A DNA stretch of 64,000 bases, from positions 15,585,971 through 15,649,970 of the forward strand of contig CM055113.1 of assembly GCA_029204225.1 (NCBI GenBank), in the 5' to 3' direction. The notes under the pieces are model-generated. The model was not told the origin of the DNA. It saw nothing but the letters and a program-made list of their open reading frames with translations, and did no database searches. This stretch comes from Diphasiastrum complanatum (Eukaryota; Streptophyta; Lycopodiopsida; Lycopodiales; Lycopodiaceae). Shown in pieces: positions 60,261 to 64,000 of this stretch (position 1 is the stretch's first letter; each line of letters starts with the position of its first letter). A program made the position numbers and the translations under genes.

Positions 60261-60782
60261 ATGAAAGGTTCAACCTCAGAGACCCGTTTGATCAACAAGT
60301 TCAACGGAGATAATTTTCACATGTGAAAATTCAAGATGGGGATGTTCATAATCGAGGAGCTATGGGGATACATAAATGGTGCGATAGCCACACCGACGGA
60401 ACCTGAACTGCTCCCAGCTTGGGAAGCAAAGGATCGCAAAGCACTTGCCATTGTATCCTTGAATCTGAAGGACACTCAAATTGCTCATGTATCAAACAGT
60501 ACCACCTCCAAAGAAGCATCGGATAGCCTCACAAGTATCTACGAGACCTCAGATGTATCGACTCGTCTCTTCTTGAGAAAGAAGGTCCTCACACTCAAAA
60601 TGAGCGAAGGCACCTCAGTCAGTGGTCATCTGAATGAGTTCAAACATTTGTTGAATCAATTTGCTGCCATAGGTTCCCCTATTTCAGAAGAAGACTCAAC
60701 GATGTCTCTCCTCGCTAGGCTTTCATTCTCCTATGAAAACTTAGTATTGCTTCTGAGCAATACTTCTGCGCTATTACTCTAG
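60261..60782 (+). pseudogene. Family E copia gag, right arm
   Basis: ATG at 60,261, TGA at codon 22 (60,324-60,326) in place of Trp, then an open Gag domain (EELWGYINGAIATP to SYENLVLLLSNTS) ending at TAG 60,780-60,782. The sequence after the TAG remains in frame through KLTTSLLHEEVRRK to the zinc knuckle at 60,837-61,067. The gag was thus once longer and ended in a nucleocapsid domain. Confidence 0.88.
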
Positions 60783-60836
60783 AAGCTGACAACAAGCTTA
60801 CTACATGAAGAAGTCAGGAGAAAGAGCTTATCTACA

Positions 60837-61067
60837 ATGAGTACCAATTCAATGGCATTGTACTCTAATAAGCAGAAGTCCAAGAAGAAGAACTTCAAGG
60901 ACAAGAAGACGAAGGCGGAACAGCCAGATTCTATGCAACAACAACAACAGCACAGACAACAACAGCCATCCAAAACCAAGCTCTTTTGTAGGTATTGCAA
61001 AAGATCCAATCACGACGTAAATGACTGTCGCATCCTCAAACACAACGAAGCAAAAAAGAAGATGTAA
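60837..61067 (+). pseudogene. Family E gag zinc knuckle, right arm
   Basis: Lys-rich, Gln-rich, then CRYCKRSNHDVNDC (CX2CX4HX4C). Ends at TAA 61,065. The sequence that follows does not encode protease or integrase, so the element is truncated or non-autonomous. Confidence 0.85.
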
Positions 61068-61069
61068 CA

Positions 61070-61659
61070 TGTTGGAAATCTATAAAATATTGGAAGAGTA
61101 GAGACATGATCTCGTTATTTGGAATGTTCTCCTTTATAGATTCCTAATATACCTAGATAGAGTAGAACTCATAACTGGAGCTACTGCTTTTAATTAAGAT
61201 CTTACCTCTCCTAAGGTGCAGTGATTAGTTCCCGATCTTCTGCCAATTTAGTTATGATGAGCCTTTATGTGGACTAACAAATACAACACTGAGTAATAGC
61301 TGATCTAAGAAAGACATTTGATAGACATAATTCATTCAAGGATTGAGTATTATGGTCAGAGATAAAGTAAAACATGCTTAATCATAGTGATTTTTAGAGC
61401 ATTGTTTGGCATACTGCACAACATGTTATCGCAAGAGAACTCTATCCCTTACGGATAGAATAGATGAAAGAGTGCTTATTAGCAAATACTTCTATTCATA
61501 TCTCTCTATGTCTAATCTTAGAGGTGTGATTGATTCAGCTTGGCTCACATACTAGTGAACGACTTTTCATCCTCACATTCAGCATCCGGTGATTCAGACT
61601 TGTCTGTCTCTAAAATTGCTCACGCACTTGTCATACATACTTACTTCCCTTTGTTACTC

Positions 61660-61703
<44 letters not shown>

Positions 61704-62111
61704 TTGATTAGAGGAAGGGGGTGGTCTTTAATGTAAGTGAATGATTACAAGAACTCCTAAACCTACCACGTTCTCGCATTTAGTTTACTGTCAGCTTCGT
61801 CCGTGGTGTCAGTTTGCTACCTTGGTAATTAGCTGATCGTGGGGTGTAAAGTGCGCCGACTCCAAGGCCGTGCTTATGCAACCGTAGTTGAGGTCATTGC
61901 GGTTGGCCTTCGGTCGTTGTTGGCAGTCCGCAGGAGTTGATTTGTGGCTTCCTACGAACGTCATCATGTGTTTGCTTAAAGTTGTGGTTTGTGGTTTGTT
62001 GGTCTTCATTGTTGTCACCCTCCAGGTAAGTAGTGATGTGGTTGCGGTAGTGGTAGACTACGTTTTGCGGTTTTTAAGCTAACAATGCCTTGTGGGCGGA
62101 AACCTTAAGTT
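61070..62111. other. Arm sequence without genes, right arm
   Basis: Mirror of 55,891-56,950. A (TA)n(TG)n tract lies at 61,661-61,701. No motif recognised. Confidence 0.6.
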
Positions 62112-63215
62112 TCTTCAGCTCCCTCTCAAAGCATGGTAGCTTTCACGATGTTTATCAAACATTGCTTTGTCAAGGGGCTTTGTAAGAATATCAGCCACCA
62201 TGTGTTTGGTTGGAATGAACTCAGGTTTTAAACTTCCTTTCTCAACTAGATCCCTTATCAGGTGATACTTGATAGCAATGTGTTTCGTTTTGGAATGAAA
62301 CATGGGATCCTTGTTAAGGTGTATGGCGGATGTGTTGTCCATATACAGAGTCAGTGGTTCATCACCTTTATCTCCCAGTTCATCGAGGAACTGGTCGAGC
62401 CAAGTAAGCTCATTTTCCATCTTGGCTGCCACAACGTATTTCGCTTTGCAAGATGATTGTGCAGTTATTGTCTACTTCCTACTAATCCAGAGAATGGCGG
62501 CATTTGCTATTATGGTGCAACCTCCCAAAACGCTCTTGGAGTCGTCCTTTATGGATGCCCAACTCGCATTGTTGTAAGACTTCATCTGGAATCCAACATC
62601 TCTTGAGAAACAAAGACCATAGTCCTTTGTTTCTTTCAGGTATTGCAAGTTTCTTTTTGTAATCTTCCAATGTGTGGTGTGTGGGTCTTGGGTTAATGTT
62701 GAACTAGCTCATTTGGAATACTACATAGGAGATGTTTGGCCGTGTGTTGTCTACCAAATACATTAATGAACCTATAAGCCTTCTATAAGGCATTTGCAGC
62801 ATAGCTTCATGTTCTTCATTATTTCACAGATAGTCTTCATTAGTCAACATTGTGCCAAGAACCATTGGAGTATTCACTCCCTTGCAATCTATCATTTGGA
62901 AGTCTTCTATTATCTTGTGAATGTATCTTGACTAGTGCAGAAATAATTTTACACCTTCAAGTTCTCTATCAATTGGTAAACCTAGGTAGCACCTTGCTTC
63001 ACCTAGATCTCATATCTCAGAGTGTTTCAAGTTATCATCCTTTCCTTGTGCAATGATAGTGTCCTTTCTTGACAGAATCAATGTATCATCGACGTAGACT
63101 CCAATAATAATGGTTTCACCATCCATTATTTTCACATAGACATTGCAATCAGCCTTTAAAGGCTGGAAGACTAAGGATCTGATTGCATGATCCTTCTTCT
63201 TATACCATGCACTCG
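62112..63215 (-). pseudogene. Decayed copia reverse transcriptase-RNase H, right arm
   Basis: Mirror of 54,790-55,890. On the minus strand MDNTSAIHLNKDPMF and VADILTKPLDKAMF (62,432-62,115) and VYVDDTLILS near 63,095 are readable, with the same stops as the left arm. Confidence 0.85.
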
Positions 63216-63640
63216 CTACAATAACAAAGGAAGTGCTTTGGATCAAGAGGTTGCTAGTGGAGCGAAAGATAAACATGGAAGAGGATCTACCTATGATCAT
63301 GTGTGACAACATTTCAGCCCAAGCCCTTGCCAACAACCCGATATTCCATGCAAGGAGCAAACATATCAAAGTTGCACATCACTTCATGAGAGTGAAGCTC
63401 ATTGGAGGGGAAATCTACTTGGAGCACATTGACACTTCATCTTGTATTGCTGATATGCTCACCAAACCTTTGAGCAAAAGTTTCTTCATCAAGCATAGAG
63501 CCAATCTTGGAATAATACCAAGATCCATGTTCAAGTCAATATAGATTGTTTTTAGGAAGAGTGTTGAAATGGAAAAATAATCCATCTTGACTTTAGGCTT
63601 GCTATAAACTTTGTACCATGCAAGTATGTTGTTCATAAAT
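63210..63640 (+). pseudogene. Copia-1-like RNase H end plus LTR start, right arm
   Basis: LWIKRLLVERKINMEEDLPM to SMFKSI, then the polypurine tract TTTAGGAAGAG (63,551-63,561). TGTTGAAATGG follows at 63,562 as the start of an LTR cut off after about 80 bp by another copia fragment. Confidence 0.85.
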
Positions 63641-64000
63641 GCAAATGCCAGGTTTGGCCTAGATAGAACTCGAGATTGTGATGCAAGCTGGGCATCTATC
63701 AGAGATGACTCCAAGAGCATCTCAAGAGGATGCACCATAGCCACCAATGGAGCTATTATTTGGATCAACAGAAAGCAGCAATATCTTCCCAATCATCCTA
63801 TGAGGCAGAATGTGTTGCTGCAACCAAAATGGCTAATGAGCTGACATGGCTCAAACAATTTTTAGATGGATTGAGAGAGAGCAGCCATTGATCCTACACA
63901 TGGACAACACATCTGCTATACATATGACAAAGGATCCTATGTTTCACTCCAGACCGAAACACGTTGCCATCAAGTATCATTTGATCAGGGATCTAGTTGA
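63611..64000 (+). pseudogene. Copia RNase H fragment, right arm
   Basis: Mirror of 54,001-54,390: DASWASIRDDSKSIS, then MDNTSAIHMTKDPMF in another frame, cut by the window end. Confidence 0.85.

Larger units (their letters stand above)
59019..64000. repeat. Giant palindrome, right arm (continues off window)
   Basis: Inverted copy of 54,001-59,008. Scattered substitutions, 1 nt indels and different microsatellite lengths distinguish the arms outside the core. The arm is cut by the end of the window. Confidence 0.95.

Noticed and set aside
54001-64000. Palindrome as a simple fold-back sequencing artefact
   Set aside because: The arms differ by scattered substitutions, 1 nt indels and microsatellite lengths, which a single molecule read twice would not systematically show. 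Assembly error of another kind is not excluded.

Overview
The window looks like nuclear DNA of a land plant with a large, transposon-rich genome. It is AT-rich and full of LTR retrotransposons whose primer-binding sites match plant initiator tRNA-Met. It also carries very long (GA)n microsatellites and only one gene that looks like an intact host gene. I cannot name the species. The beta-helix protein of that gene makes me lean weakly towards a non-flowering plant.

Layout. 1-8,430 and 37,033-44,606 are two direct copies of an ~8 kb module. It carries decayed genes on both strands: an unknown intron-containing ORF, a Ulp1-like peptidase remnant and a Helitron-type PIF1 helicase fragment. It also holds three unrelated minisatellites and GA tracts. 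8,440-9,448 is the 5' end of an LTR element I call family C, on the minus strand. 9,700-13,900 is AT-rich with no recognisable genes. 14,211-15,773 (minus) is an intact single-exon secreted pectate-lyase-like protein, the only confident host gene. 16,695-17,864 is a short pair of direct repeats that may be a TRIM. 19,090-20,408 is the LTR plus gag of a copia family (family E), and 20,409-22,228 is decayed family C interior.

22,229-33,600 is a nest of retrotransposons. An old minus-strand copia element is interrupted by a young copia element (copia-2, 26,651-33,310), with 5 bp target duplications and near-identical LTRs. Beside it lies a 5'-truncated plus-strand copia-1 (pol at about 22,560-25,670, 3' LTR at 25,689-26,424). 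44,780-47,605 is another family C copy. Its 3' LTR is split by element D (47,606-53,593), a GC-rich non-autonomous LTR element with an internal tandem duplication of 1.74 kb.

53,604 to the end is a mosaic of copia fragments. From 54,001 it folds into a giant palindrome with arms of about 5 kb (54,001-59,008 and 59,019-64,000), a 10 nt spacer and a perfectly matched 412 bp core. The right arm runs off the window. Each arm carries an outward-facing family E LTR and gag, followed by pol fragments in both orientations.

The region is therefore dominated by retrotransposon bursts, nesting and local duplication rather than by a gene pathway. The most unusual structures are the palindrome, the duplicated multi-gene module, and element D with its duplicated primer-binding site. 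All comparisons were made by eye; no alignment or database search was run.
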